Below, piece after piece: positions 22,201 to 32,314 of a DNA stretch of 32,314 bases. Each line of letters starts with the position of its first letter. Within the stretch, counting starts at the first letter, position 1. The notes under the pieces were generated by a model. The model was not told the DNA's origin. It saw nothing but the letters and a program-made list of their open reading frames with translations, and did no database searches. The position numbers were made by a program, and so were the translations under genes. Origin of the DNA: Pseudomonas sp. S37 (GTDB lineage: Bacteria; Pseudomonadota; Gammaproteobacteria; Pseudomonadales; Pseudomonadaceae); contig NZ_JACVZC010000068.1 of NCBI RefSeq assembly GCF_016658545.1, positions 1 through 32,314 on the forward strand, read 5' to 3'.

Positions 22201-24441
22201 TCAAGGGGTACGATTACGCCGCGTCTCGATGATGTTCGGCAACTGCGAGATGCGCCCCAGCAGGCGGCCAAGCGCGTCCAGGCCTGGAATCTCGATGGTC
22301 AGCGACATCAGCGCGGTGTTGTCTTCCTTGTTCGAGCGGGTGTTCACCGCCAGCACGTTGATCTTCTCGTTCAGCAGTACCTGCGACACGTCGCGCAACA
22401 GGCCCGGGCGGTCGTAGGCGCGGATGACGATGTCGACCGGGTAGGTCTGCACCGGGATCGGCCCCCAGCTCACCTGGATCATGCGCTCCGGTTCCTTGCC
22501 CGCCAGTTGCAGCACCGAGGCGCAATCCTGGCGGTGGATGCTCACACCGCGGCCCTGGGTGATATAGCCGACAATCGCATCCCCCGGCAGGGGCTGGCAG
22601 CAGCCGGCCATCTGCGTCAGCAGGTTGCCGACACCCTGGATCTGGATGTCGCCACGCTTGCCGGTGCGCGGGCCGGTAGGCTTGCGCGGCACCAGCTCGA
22701 TCTGCTCGATGCGCTCGGGCTCGAGCAACTGCTGGGCTGCGTTGACCAGGTGGGCCAGGCGCAAGTCGCCAGCACCGAGCGAGGCGAACATGTCCTCGGC
22801 AGTTTTGACGTTGGTTTTTTCGGCCAGGCGCTCGAAGTCCACCTGCGGCAGGCCCAGGCGGCTGAGCTCGCGTTCGAGCAAGGTCTTGCCGGCGGCCACG
22901 TTCTGGTCGCGCGCCTGCAGCTTGAACCAGTGAACGATCTTGGCCCGTGCCCGCGAGGTGGTCACGTAGCCGAGGTTGGAGTTCAACCAGTCGCGGCTGG
23001 GGTTGCCGTGCTTGCTGGTGATGATCTCGACCTGTTCGCCCGTCTGCAGGCTGTAGTTCAGCGGCACGATACGGCCGTTGATCTTGGCGCCGCGGCAGTT
23101 ATGGCCGATCTCGGTGTGCACGCGGTAGGCAAAGTCCAGCGGCGTGGCGCCCTTGGGCAGGTCGATGGCATGGCCGTCCGGGGTAAACACATAGACCCGG
23201 TCCGGCTCGATATCGACCCGCAACTGTTCTGCCAGGCCACCAATGTCGCCCAGCTCTTCGTGCCATTCCAGCACCTGGCGCAGCCAGGAGATCTTCTCTT
23301 CGTAATGGTTGGAGCTGGGCTTGACGTCGGTGCCCTTGTAACGCCAGTGGGCGCACACGCCAAGCTCGGCTTCCTCGTGCATGCCGTGGGTGCGGATCTG
23401 CACTTCCAGCACCTTGCCCTCGGGGCCGATCACCGCAGTGTGCAGCGAGCGGTAGCCGTTCTCCTTGGGGTTGGCGATGTAGTCGTCGAACTCCTTGGGG
23501 ATGTGCCGCCACAGGGTGTGAACGATACCCAGCGCGGTGTAGCAGTCGCGGATTTCCGGCACCAGCACACGCACGGCGCGCACGTCGTAGATCTGGCTGA
23601 ACTCCAGGCCTTTGCGCTTCATCTTGCGCCAGATCGAATAGATATGTTTCGCCCGGCCGCTGATGTCGGCCTTCACACCCGTGGCCAGCAATTCGTTCTG
23701 CAACTGGTTCATCACGTCGCTGATGAACCGCTCGCGGTCCAGCCGGCGCTCGTGCAGCAGCTTGGCAATCTGTTTGTACTGGTCAGGTTCAAGGTAGCGG
23801 AAGGACAGGTCTTCCAGCTCCCACTTGATGTGGCCGATACCCAGGCGGTGCGCCAATGGCGCATAGATATCGAACACCTCACGCGCGACACGCAGGCGTT
23901 TCTCATCGTCGGCGGCCTTGACCGCACGGATCGCACAGGTACGCTCGGCCAGCTTGATCAGCGCCACGCGCACGTCGTCGACCATGGCCACGAGCATCTT
24001 GCGCAGGTTTTCGACCTGCGCCTGCGAGCCCAGCACCAGCGACTGCCGCGGGCTGAGGCTGGCACTGATGGCAGCCATGCGCAGCACGCCGTCGATCAGC
24101 TTCGACACCACCGGGCCAAAACGCTGGCTGATTTCGGCCAGGGTCACCTTGCCTTCACGCACCGAGCGGTAGATGACCGCTGCCACCAGCGAATCCTGGT
24201 CAAGCTTGAGGTCGGCGAGGATTTCGGCGATTTCCAGCCCTGCCTGGAAGCTGGACGTACCGTCCGCCCAGGAATGCTTGGCCGGGTTACCCTTTTTCTC
24301 TACCTCATGGGCAAACTCGCAGGCCTCTTTAAGCGCTGCGCGATCCAGTGCCGAATCGACGCTTACCACATGGTCCAACCATGCTTCGAGATTGATACTG
24401 CCGTCAGTGTTGACCGGCTGGTGCACTCTCACCTGTACCAT
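22201..24441 (-). CDS. relA: GTP pyrophosphokinase RelA, (p)ppGpp synthetase
   Basis: Ribosome-associated alarmone synthetase of the stringent response. It has 746 residues from the ATG at 24441 (MVQVRVHQPV). The N-terminal hydrolase-like domain lacks the HD metal-binding motif (residues 85-100 read VAAVIYRSVREG), so it should not degrade ppGpp. The synthetase domain has IYDVRAVRV (about 284-292) and EFDD at 317-320, the acidic motif that marks RelA rather than SpoT. Then come a TGS domain (about 415-476), a Cys-containing GCCQPLPGD region and a C-terminal ACT domain. The order cysM-rlmD-relA-mazG is conserved in Pseudomonas. Confidence 0.97.
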   Translation of the reverse strand: MVQVRVHQPVNTDGSINLEAWLDHVVSVDSALDRAALKEACEFAHEVEKKGNPAKHSWADGTSSFQAGLEIAEILADLKLDQDSLVAAVIYRSVREGKVTLAEISQRFGPVVSKLIDGVLRMAAISASLSPRQSLVLGSQAQVENLRKMLVAMVDDVRVALIKLAERTCAIRAVKAADDEKRLRVAREVFDIYAPLAHRLGIGHIKWELEDLSFRYLEPDQYKQIAKLLHERRLDRERFISDVMNQLQNELLATGVKADISGRAKHIYSIWRKMKRKGLEFSQIYDVRAVRVLVPEIRDCYTALGIVHTLWRHIPKEFDDYIANPKENGYRSLHTAVIGPEGKVLEVQIRTHGMHEEAELGVCAHWRYKGTDVKPSSNHYEEKISWLRQVLEWHEELGDIGGLAEQLRVDIEPDRVYVFTPDGHAIDLPKGATPLDFAYRVHTEIGHNCRGAKINGRIVPLNYSLQTGEQVEIITSKHGNPSRDWLNSNLGYVTTSRARAKIVHWFKLQARDQNVAAGKTLLERELSRLGLPQVDFERLAEKTNVKTAEDMFASLGAGDLRLAHLVNAAQQLLEPERIEQIELVPRKPTGPRTGKRGDIQIQGVGNLLTQMAGCCQPLPGDAIVGYITQGRGVSIHRQDCASVLQLAGKEPERMIQVSWGPIPVQTYPVDIVIRAYDRPGLLRDVSQVLLNEKINVLAVNTRSNKEDNTALMSLTIEIPGLDALGRLLGRISQLPNIIETRRNRTP

Positions 24442-24537
24442 CTTTGTTTTACCTTTCCATACAGCACACCACGCGGGTGCGCTGGCGATCACCGTGTGGC
24501 CACCCTTCCGTGGCGGCCGCACCAAGGGGCCAGTCAG

Positions 24538-25896
24538 CTAGCCCGCTTCGAATAACGCCATGGCCTCGACATGTGCCGTTTGAGGAAACATGTCGAGAAT
24601 CCCGGCCCTTTTTAACCGGTACCCCTGGCCGACCAGCACCTGCGCGTCTCGCGCCAGCGTGGCCGGGTTGCACGATACGTAGACCAGCCTGCTGGCCTTG
24701 AGGCGGGCGATGCCTTGCACCACCTCGTAAGCACCGTCGCGCGGTGGATCCAAGAGTACCGCAGAAAAGCCCTCGGCGGCCCATCCGGTGCCTGCCAAAG
24801 GCTGCGATAAATCGGCCTGAAAAAACCGTGCATTATGCACATTGTTGTTTCGGGCATTGGCCGCGGCCCGATCGACCATGGCCTGTACACCTTCCACGGC
24901 CACCACTTCGCGCGCCTGGCGGGCCAGCGGCAAGGCAAAGTTGCCCAGGCCGCAAAACAGGTCCAGCACGCGCTCGTCGGCCTGCGGTGCGAGCCAGGCC
25001 AGCGCCTGCTCGATCATTGCCGTGTTGACCTGGGCATTGACCTGCACGAAGTCGCCCGGGCGCCAGGCCAGTTCCAGCTGCCACGGTGCCAGGGCAAAGC
25101 CCAGTTGCGCGGCCGGGTCCAGCGGCGCAGGCTCACCTTCGCCTTGCAGCCACAGCTGGGCATTGGCCTGCTCGCAGAAGGCCTGCAGCCTGGCCAGGTC
25201 TTCTGCCGGCAGCGGCGCCACATGGCGCACCAGCACTGCTTCAGCGGTGCCGCTGAACAGCTCCACATGGCCCAGCGCCTGCGGTTTGCTCAACGAGCGC
25301 AGCACGGTCGGCAAGTGGCGCAGAATCGACTGCAAGGGCTGTACCAGCACGGCGCAATCGTCGATGGCGACGATGTCCTGGCTGGCTTCGGCACGCAAGC
25401 CTACTTCCAGCTGGCGTGCCTTGATGTCCCAGCGCACGGCCACGCGGGCCCGGCGCCGGTAGCCGAATTCCGGCCCGCTCAGCGGTGCCGCCCATTCTTC
25501 AGGCTGCACGCCAGCTACCCGTTGCAGTTGCTCGGCCAGGGTGCGCTGCTTCAGCGCCAGTTGTGCATCGTGTGGCAGGTGCTGCAGGTTGCAGCCACCG
25601 CAGCGGTCATAGTGGCGGCACGGCGCTTCACGCCGCTCGGGGCTGGCCTGCAGCACCCGCTCCAGGCGGGCTTCTACCACTTTGCCGCGGGCATTGAGCA
25701 CGCGTGCCTCCACGGCTTCACCCGCCAGGGCACCACTGACAAACCAGGTGCGCCCTTCAAGGAAGGCGATGCCACGGCCGTCACCGGCCAGGCGCTCGAT
25801 ATCCAGGCGCTGCTTTTTGCCCACCGGGACCTGGGGGCTACGGTTACCGCCGGCCGGCTGGAAGCGCAGGCCGCTGTTGGTTTTTTTCTTTGACAT
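24538..25896 (-). CDS. rlmD: 23S rRNA (uracil1939-C5)-methyltransferase RlmD
   Basis: SAM-dependent methylation of U1939 (E. coli numbering) of 23S rRNA. It has 452 residues. A TRAM-like N-terminal domain (about 25-85) is followed by the 4Fe-4S cysteines C93, C99, C102 and C181, equivalent to those of E. coli RumA. The SAM site is VLDLFCGLGNFALPLA, then LDPPRDGA, and the catalytic cysteine is C409 in YVSCNPATLARD. Its ATG directly abuts the cysM stop (TAAATG), so it is coupled to cysM. Confidence 0.97.
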   Translation of the reverse strand: MSKKKTNSGLRFQPAGGNRSPQVPVGKKQRLDIERLAGDGRGIAFLEGRTWFVSGALAGEAVEARVLNARGKVVEARLERVLQASPERREAPCRHYDRCGGCNLQHLPHDAQLALKQRTLAEQLQRVAGVQPEEWAAPLSGPEFGYRRRARVAVRWDIKARQLEVGLRAEASQDIVAIDDCAVLVQPLQSILRHLPTVLRSLSKPQALGHVELFSGTAEAVLVRHVAPLPAEDLARLQAFCEQANAQLWLQGEGEPAPLDPAAQLGFALAPWQLELAWRPGDFVQVNAQVNTAMIEQALAWLAPQADERVLDLFCGLGNFALPLARQAREVVAVEGVQAMVDRAAANARNNNVHNARFFQADLSQPLAGTGWAAEGFSAVLLDPPRDGAYEVVQGIARLKASRLVYVSCNPATLARDAQVLVGQGYRLKRAGILDMFPQTAHVEAMALFEAG

Positions 25897-26796
25897 TTAG
25901 CTCGGGTCGAACAGGCCGGTGGACAGGTAACGGTCGCCACGGTCGCAGATGATCGCGACCATCGTGGCATTTTCCACCTCGCGGGACAGGCGCAGCATGG
26001 CTGCGACCGCACCACCGGAAGACACGCCGCAGAAAATGCCCTCTTCGCGGGCAAGGCGGCGGGTGGTGTCTTCAGCTTCCTGCTGCGACATGTCGACCAC
26101 ACGGTCGACGCGGGTGGCGTCGAAGATTTTCGGCAGGTATTCCTCGGGCCAGCGGCGGATACCCGGAATGGCCGAGCCTTCCATCGGTTGCAGGCCGATG
26201 ATCTGTACCGCCGGGTTTTGTTCCTTGAGGTACTGCGAGCAGCCCATGATGGTACCTGTGGTGCCCATGGAGCTGACGAAATGGGTGATGCTGCCTTGGG
26301 TCTGCTGCCAGATCTCCGGGCCGGTGCTGTTGTAGTGAGCGATCGGGTTGTCGCCGTTGGCGAACTGGTCGAGTACCAGGCCACGGCCTTCGGCCTGCAG
26401 CTTCTCGGCCAGGTCACGGGCGCCTTCCATGCCCTCTTCCTTGGTCACCAGGATCAGCTCGGCGCCATAGGCGGTCATGGCCGCCTTGCGTTCGGCAGTG
26501 GAGTTGTCGGGCATGATCAGGATCATCTTGTAGCCTTTGATCGCCGCCGCCATCGCCAGGGCGATGCCGGTGTTGCCGGAGGTGGCTTCGATCAGCGTGT
26601 CGCCGGGCTTGATCTGGCCACGCAGTTCGGCGCGGGTGATCATCGACAGCGCCGGGCGGTCCTTCACCGAGCCGGCGGGATTGTTACCTTCGAGCTTGAG
26701 CAGGAGGGTATTGCTGGTTTCGCCAGCGATGCGCTGCAGGCGAACCAGAGGCGTATTGCCGACGCAATCGGCGATGGTTGGGTACTGCAAGGTCAT
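25897..26796 (-). CDS. cysM: Cysteine synthase B (O-acetylserine sulfhydrylase B)
   Basis: PLP enzyme making cysteine from O-acetylserine and sulfide or thiosulfate. It has 299 residues from the ATG at 26796 (MTLQYPTIADCVGNTPLVRL), the usual CysM length; the frame continues 13 codons upstream without support. The PLP lysine is K45 in NPAGSVKDRPA. The phosphate and substrate loops are TSGNTGIALA (from about residue 65) and GVSSGGAV near 251-258. It is the first gene of the cysM-rlmD-relA run. Confidence 0.96.
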   Translation of the reverse strand: MTLQYPTIADCVGNTPLVRLQRIAGETSNTLLLKLEGNNPAGSVKDRPALSMITRAELRGQIKPGDTLIEATSGNTGIALAMAAAIKGYKMILIMPDNSTAERKAAMTAYGAELILVTKEEGMEGARDLAEKLQAEGRGLVLDQFANGDNPIAHYNSTGPEIWQQTQGSITHFVSSMGTTGTIMGCSQYLKEQNPAVQIIGLQPMEGSAIPGIRRWPEEYLPKIFDATRVDRVVDMSQQEAEDTTRRLAREEGIFCGVSSGGAVAAMLRLSREVENATMVAIICDRGDRYLSTGLFDPS

Positions 26797-26912
26797 GGCG
26801 TATTTCACAATCCGGACGGCAGGGGCGCCTATCATACCGGCAAACCCTTCGCGGCCATATCACGCAATCTGTGGTGGATATAGCTACAAGCTATATAGGT
26901 GTGACCTGTCGT

Positions 26913-27006
26913 GGCCTCTTCGCGGGTAAACCCGCTCCCACAGGGCCCGTGCCAGATTCAGATGTAGTGTTGTACCTGTGGGAGCGGGTTCACCCGCGAA
27001 GAGGCC
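26913..27006. repeat. REP-type inverted repeat overlapping the 3' end of the sensor kinase gene
   Basis: The arms GGCCTCTTCGCGGGTAAACC and its near-complement (ending GAAGAGGCC) enclose a spacer of about 45 bases. The right arm lies inside the kinase reading frame and supplies the last codons and stop region. Confidence 0.9.
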
Positions 27007-28349
27007 GGCACATGTAACGGCAACCTCATCCAAAGCCGCAGCCCCCGCTTGCCATTCTGCGCCCACAATGTCCCGCCCTGGCGCTGGATGGCACTACGGG
27101 CAATGCTCAAACCCAGGCCAAAACCACCATCCCCCGGCCGCGAGCCGTCCAGCCGCGAGAACGGCGCAAAAATCCGCTCCAGGTCCTCTTCGGCCACGCC
27201 GCCACCTTCATCTTCCAGCCACAGCCACCAGTAACTGCCCTCACGCTGCCCACCCAAGCGCACCACACCCTCGGCAGGCGAGTGACGAATGGCATTGCGC
27301 AACATGTTCTCCAGCGCCTGGGCCAGGTGGTTGAGATTCCCCTGCACCCAGCAATCATCCGGTACTTCGCAACGCAACCGCGCGGGCGACCAGCCGCTCT
27401 CGTAACTGGCATTCTCGGCCAGCAGCTCCCACAAGGCCTGGACCTCGATCGGTTCCAGGTTCATTGGCGCGCGCTCGGCGTCCTGCCAGGCAAGTTGCAG
27501 GGTGTCCTCGACCAGCTGCTGCATGCAGTCCACTTCGCGGGTCAGGCGCTCACGCAGGCGGCGCAGGTCGGTTTCACCGTCGCAGGCCACCCGCAGGCGG
27601 CTCAGCGGCGTGCGCATTTCGTGGGACAGGTCACGCAGCAACTGCTGCTGCAGGGCCACCGTGCCCTGCAGCCGCTCGGCCATCTGGTCGAAGGCGCGGG
27701 CCAGTTCACCCAGCTCGTCATGCCGGGCGATGGTGCGCGAATCCAGGCGTGCCGAAAGCTGGTCGGCACGCCAGGCATTGGCCTGTTCGCGCAACTGGTT
27801 CAACGGCACGATCAACATGCGGTACAGGCCCACGCACAGCAGCAAGGTGAACAGGCCGGGGATGATGCCGTTGGTAACGATGCGCCACAGCAAGCGATGC
27901 TGGTCGGGGTTGAAACGCGGTGGCAGTTCGATCACCAGCATGCCCTGCTCCGGTGCCCCCGGGAACGGTATGCGTACCCACGGCTGGTCGACACTGCGCC
28001 GGCTCATCGGCCAGTCGACCCCGCGCAGGCGCGTTAGCCGCTGCATGATCTGCGGGTTGAGGGTGGCGCTGTCGAGCGGTCGCAGGTTGATGTCGAGCAC
28101 ACCCACCCAGCCACGTTCGCGCTGGTGCATCGCCGCCACCCACTGGTCCAGCCCTGCCCGCCCGCCACTGCGCCAGGCCTGTTCGGCCTCGCTGGCATAG
28201 CCACGCAGCGCTTGGCGCGCCGGCTCCGAAAGGAAGGCGTTCTGGGTTTCCATGTGCCGGCCCCAGGTGTAGCTGAGGCCGATCATCAGCAGGCAGAAGC
28301 CCACCAGCAGGATGGCCAGCTTCCAGAACAGCGAGTGGCGGTCGAGCAT
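26958..28349 (-). CDS. Two-component sensor histidine kinase (PirS-like by position)
   Basis: A 463-residue membrane kinase. TM1 is at about residues 10-28, a periplasmic sensor about 30-155, TM2 about 158-181, and HAMP about 180-230. The phosphoacceptor is H243 in LLRDLSHEMRTPLSRLR, the N-box is NMLRNAIRHSP, and the ATP lid is GFGLGLS. The ATG at 28349 follows the response regulator stop by two bases. The order gacS / regulator / kinase / cysM matches PA0928-PA0930 and cysM of P. aeruginosa, where the pair is PirR/PirS for enterobactin-iron uptake. The receptor gene pirA is missing here, so I leave the symbol blank. The last residues (ASSRVNPLPQVQHYI) are encoded by a REP element. Confidence 0.93.
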   Translation of the reverse strand: MLDRHSLFWKLAILLVGFCLLMIGLSYTWGRHMETQNAFLSEPARQALRGYASEAEQAWRSGGRAGLDQWVAAMHQRERGWVGVLDINLRPLDSATLNPQIMQRLTRLRGVDWPMSRRSVDQPWVRIPFPGAPEQGMLVIELPPRFNPDQHRLLWRIVTNGIIPGLFTLLLCVGLYRMLIVPLNQLREQANAWRADQLSARLDSRTIARHDELGELARAFDQMAERLQGTVALQQQLLRDLSHEMRTPLSRLRVACDGETDLRRLRERLTREVDCMQQLVEDTLQLAWQDAERAPMNLEPIEVQALWELLAENASYESGWSPARLRCEVPDDCWVQGNLNHLAQALENMLRNAIRHSPAEGVVRLGGQREGSYWWLWLEDEGGGVAEEDLERIFAPFSRLDGSRPGDGGFGLGLSIARSAIQRQGGTLWAQNGKRGLRLWMRLPLHVPASSRVNPLPQVQHYI

Positions 28350-28351
28350 GG

Positions 28352-29071
28352 CTATTCCGCCTCGCTGGCACTGAGCACGTAGCCCTTGCCCCACACAGTG
28401 CGGATCTGCCGCTCGTGGTAGCCAATACCCTTGAGCTTGCGACGGATCTGGCTGACGTGCATGTCCAGGCTGCGGTCATGCCGTGAATAGCCCCGCTGCA
28501 ACACGTGCTGGTAGAGGAATGGTTTGCTCAACACGTCATCCAGGTTGCGGTTGAGGATCTCGAGCAAGCGGAACTCGCTGGGGGTCAGGCCGGCCAGCTG
28601 GCCATCCAGGCGCACGTCGCACAGCCCTTCGTCGAACTGCAGCTCGCCAAGACCTGCCTGTTCCAGCGGGGCTTGATGGCGACGCTCAAGCGCCACACGG
28701 CGCAGGATTGCCTCGATGCGCACCTGCAACTCGGCCATGCTGAACGGTTTGGGCAGGTAGTCGTCGGCCCCGCGCTGAAAACCGCTGATGCGGTCTGCTT
28801 CGGCACCCAGCGCCGACATCAGGATCACCGGCGTGGCGCTGCGCTTGCGCAACTGCGCCAGCGCGTCCAGGCCGTTCAGCCCGGGCAGCAGGATATCCAT
28901 GAGCACCACATCGAACACCTGGCGCCCGGCCGTTTCCAGACCCTCCAGGCCATTGCGGCACCAGGTCACCTGGAAGCCGCCGCGCTGCAGCTCTTCGTGC
29001 AGGTAGGCACCCAGTACCGGATCGTCCTCGATGGCGAGGATATTGGAGTTGTGAATAGCTACAGGATTCAT
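28352..29071 (-). CDS. OmpR-family response regulator (PirR-like by position)
   Basis: A 239-residue two-domain regulator partnered with the downstream kinase. The receiver has the acidic pair E15-D16-D17 in AIEDDPV, phosphoacceptor D59 in VVLMDILLPG and K108 in YLPKPF. The winged-helix domain (about 140-235) contains LTPSEFRLLEIL, RSLDMHVSQIRRKL and TVWGKGYVLS. I chose the ATG at 29071; it lacks a strong ribosome site, and an ATG at 29113 in the same frame is an alternative. It is divergent from gacS. A symmetric AATTGCGCAATT (29093-29104) lies just upstream and could be an operator. Confidence 0.93.
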   Translation of the reverse strand: MNPVAIHNSNILAIEDDPVLGAYLHEELQRGGFQVTWCRNGLEGLETAGRQVFDVVLMDILLPGLNGLDALAQLRKRSATPVILMSALGAEADRISGFQRGADDYLPKPFSMAELQVRIEAILRRVALERRHQAPLEQAGLGELQFDEGLCDVRLDGQLAGLTPSEFRLLEILNRNLDDVLSKPFLYQHVLQRGYSRHDRSLDMHVSQIRRKLKGIGYHERQIRTVWGKGYVLSASEAE

Positions 29072-29092
29072 TGGCAACTGCCATGCATTCTC

Positions 29093-29104
29093 AATTGCGC
29101 AATT
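29093..29104. promoter_or_regulatory. Palindrome AATTGCGCAATT in the regulator-gacS intergenic region
   Basis: This self-complementary 12-base site is flanked by CTCA on the left and a related TTGAG on the right. It lies 22 bases upstream of the chosen response regulator start. It could be an operator for the regulator itself or part of a promoter. It overlaps the alternative upstream start at 29113. Confidence 0.3.
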
Positions 29105-29219
29105 ATTGAGCATCCAGAGGCCGCCAGGCAACCGCCCTGCGACCAATGCCCCGGCATCGGCGCAAAACACGTACTAAAGAGGTGCAATGGTGCGGCAGGC
29201 GGAGTAACTTCGCGGCTTG

Positions 29220-29238
29220 GCCGTCAGCGCTTGACGGC
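29220..29238 (+). promoter_or_regulatory. Hairpin upstream of the gacS ribosome site
   Basis: GCCGTCA, loop GCGCT, TGACGGC: a perfect 7-bp stem ending 15 bases before the AGGAGG of gacS. It could be an operator or a leader hairpin. No U-run follows, so it is not a terminator. Confidence 0.3.
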
Positions 29239-29264
29239 ATCCAGGCACATCACAGGAGGCGAGT

Positions 29265-32018
<2,754 letters not shown>

Positions 32019-32031
32019 CTGGATGTTTTCG

Positions 32032-32098
32032 GCGCCTGTGAGATCGAGCGCCGAAGTGTTCGCCTCGATACATTCAGCGCCTGTCAGATCGAGCGCCG
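32032..32098. repeat. Two 22-base direct repeats downstream of gacS
   Basis: GCGCCTGTGAGATCGAGCGC plus CG at 32032-32053 recurs at 32077-32098 with one base changed (G to C at the ninth position), a period of 45 bases. It joins directly to the larger inverted repeat to its right. Confidence 0.8.
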
Positions 32099-32126
32099 CC
32101 CGCGCGGCGCTTGGCGGCTAAAGCCG

Positions 32127-32267
32127 CTCCTACGTTTGTTTCGGGCCAGTTATGCCTGTGGGATTTGCGCGCGAACGCCTTGGCGCATGGCACGATAACG
32201 CGTCGTACAAACAAGGCGGTCGCGCGCGCCCGGCACAGGAGGGATTGGCCAGAAACAAACGTAGGAG
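32127..32267. repeat. 141-base imperfect inverted repeat at the right edge
   Basis: The outer arms CTCCTACGTTTGTTTC and GAAACAAACGTAGGAG are perfect complements. A second pair of inner arms (CCTGTG...GCGCGCGAACGCCTTG, and its near-complement around 32205-32239) extends the structure. It is a repeat-type intergenic element. The short open frames inside it on both strands are taken as shadows. Nothing else is seen from 32019 to the window end. Confidence 0.75.
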
Positions 32268-32314
32268 ATTCTATGGTTTTCAGCAAGCCGGTTTGACGCC
32301 TTTGGTGGTGTATT

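Noticed and set aside
22093..24555. An 820-residue open frame on the plus strand, opposite relA
   Set aside because: It is the antisense shadow of relA. Long antisense frames are usual in high-G+C genes with strong third-position bias, and the relA protein motifs are unambiguous.
32074..32296. Short open frames on both strands at the right edge
   Set aside because: They lie wholly within the inverted repeat and have no convincing coding signal.

Overview
The window looks like chromosomal DNA of a Pseudomonas, most likely of the P. putida group. The reasons are the high G+C protein-coding style, the conserved gene order gacS - two-component pair - cysM - rlmD - relA - mazG, and several Pseudomonas-type REP palindromes with TGTAGGAGCGGCC-like or GTGGGAGCGGGTT-like ends. 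Almost all genes are ordinary core genes. The exception is one accessory block of about 5.2 kb that carries two large toxin-like genes.

Layout from left to right. Positions 1-6414 (minus strand) hold a tightly coupled adenosylcobalamin operon in the order cobO, cobB, bluB, cobD/cbiB, cobC, cobQ, cobU. Each gene overlaps the next by a few bases or lies one base from it. A good promoter (6751-6779) and a complete cobalamin riboswitch (6549-6739) precede the operon. A possible 36-codon leader frame lies between riboswitch and cobO, and its stop overlaps the cobO start. Divergently, 6912-7490 encodes an unrecognised 192-residue protein. Positions 7511-12688 (minus) hold two tandem, homologous 847/848-residue proteins. 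Both have a DUF6543/'dermonecrotic toxin'-type N-terminal region and a C-terminal mono-ADP-ribosyltransferase domain with an intact R-S-ExE signature. The ribosome-binding or start region of each can fold into a strong hairpin.

Positions 12782-14105 (minus) encode two NlpC/P60 cell-wall hydrolase lipoproteins. They are followed by hda (replication control), an AI-2E/PerM family membrane protein and a DUF2066 exported protein, all on the minus strand. The plus-strand run 17699-20129 is purM-purN-DUF3108 and ends in a strong terminator. A 60-residue small protein follows, behind a PsrA-like palindrome. The minus-strand run 26796-20677 is cysM-rlmD-relA-mazG-DUF2058 (sulfur assimilation, rRNA methylation, stringent response, NTP housecleaning). 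Next comes a minus-strand OmpR-type response regulator and histidine kinase. By position these match the PirR/PirS pair of P. aeruginosa, but the receptor gene pirA expected next to them is absent. Finally, the plus-strand gacS gene encodes the hybrid sensor of the Gac/Rsm pathway, and the right edge is repeat-rich.

The most interesting part is the tandem ADP-ribosyltransferase pair with structured translation-initiation regions. No immunity-like gene on the same strand lies beside them, and no secretion-system gene is visible in the window. I ran no database searches. Family names rest on motifs and lengths read from the sequence. Identity figures are hand counts over stated segments.
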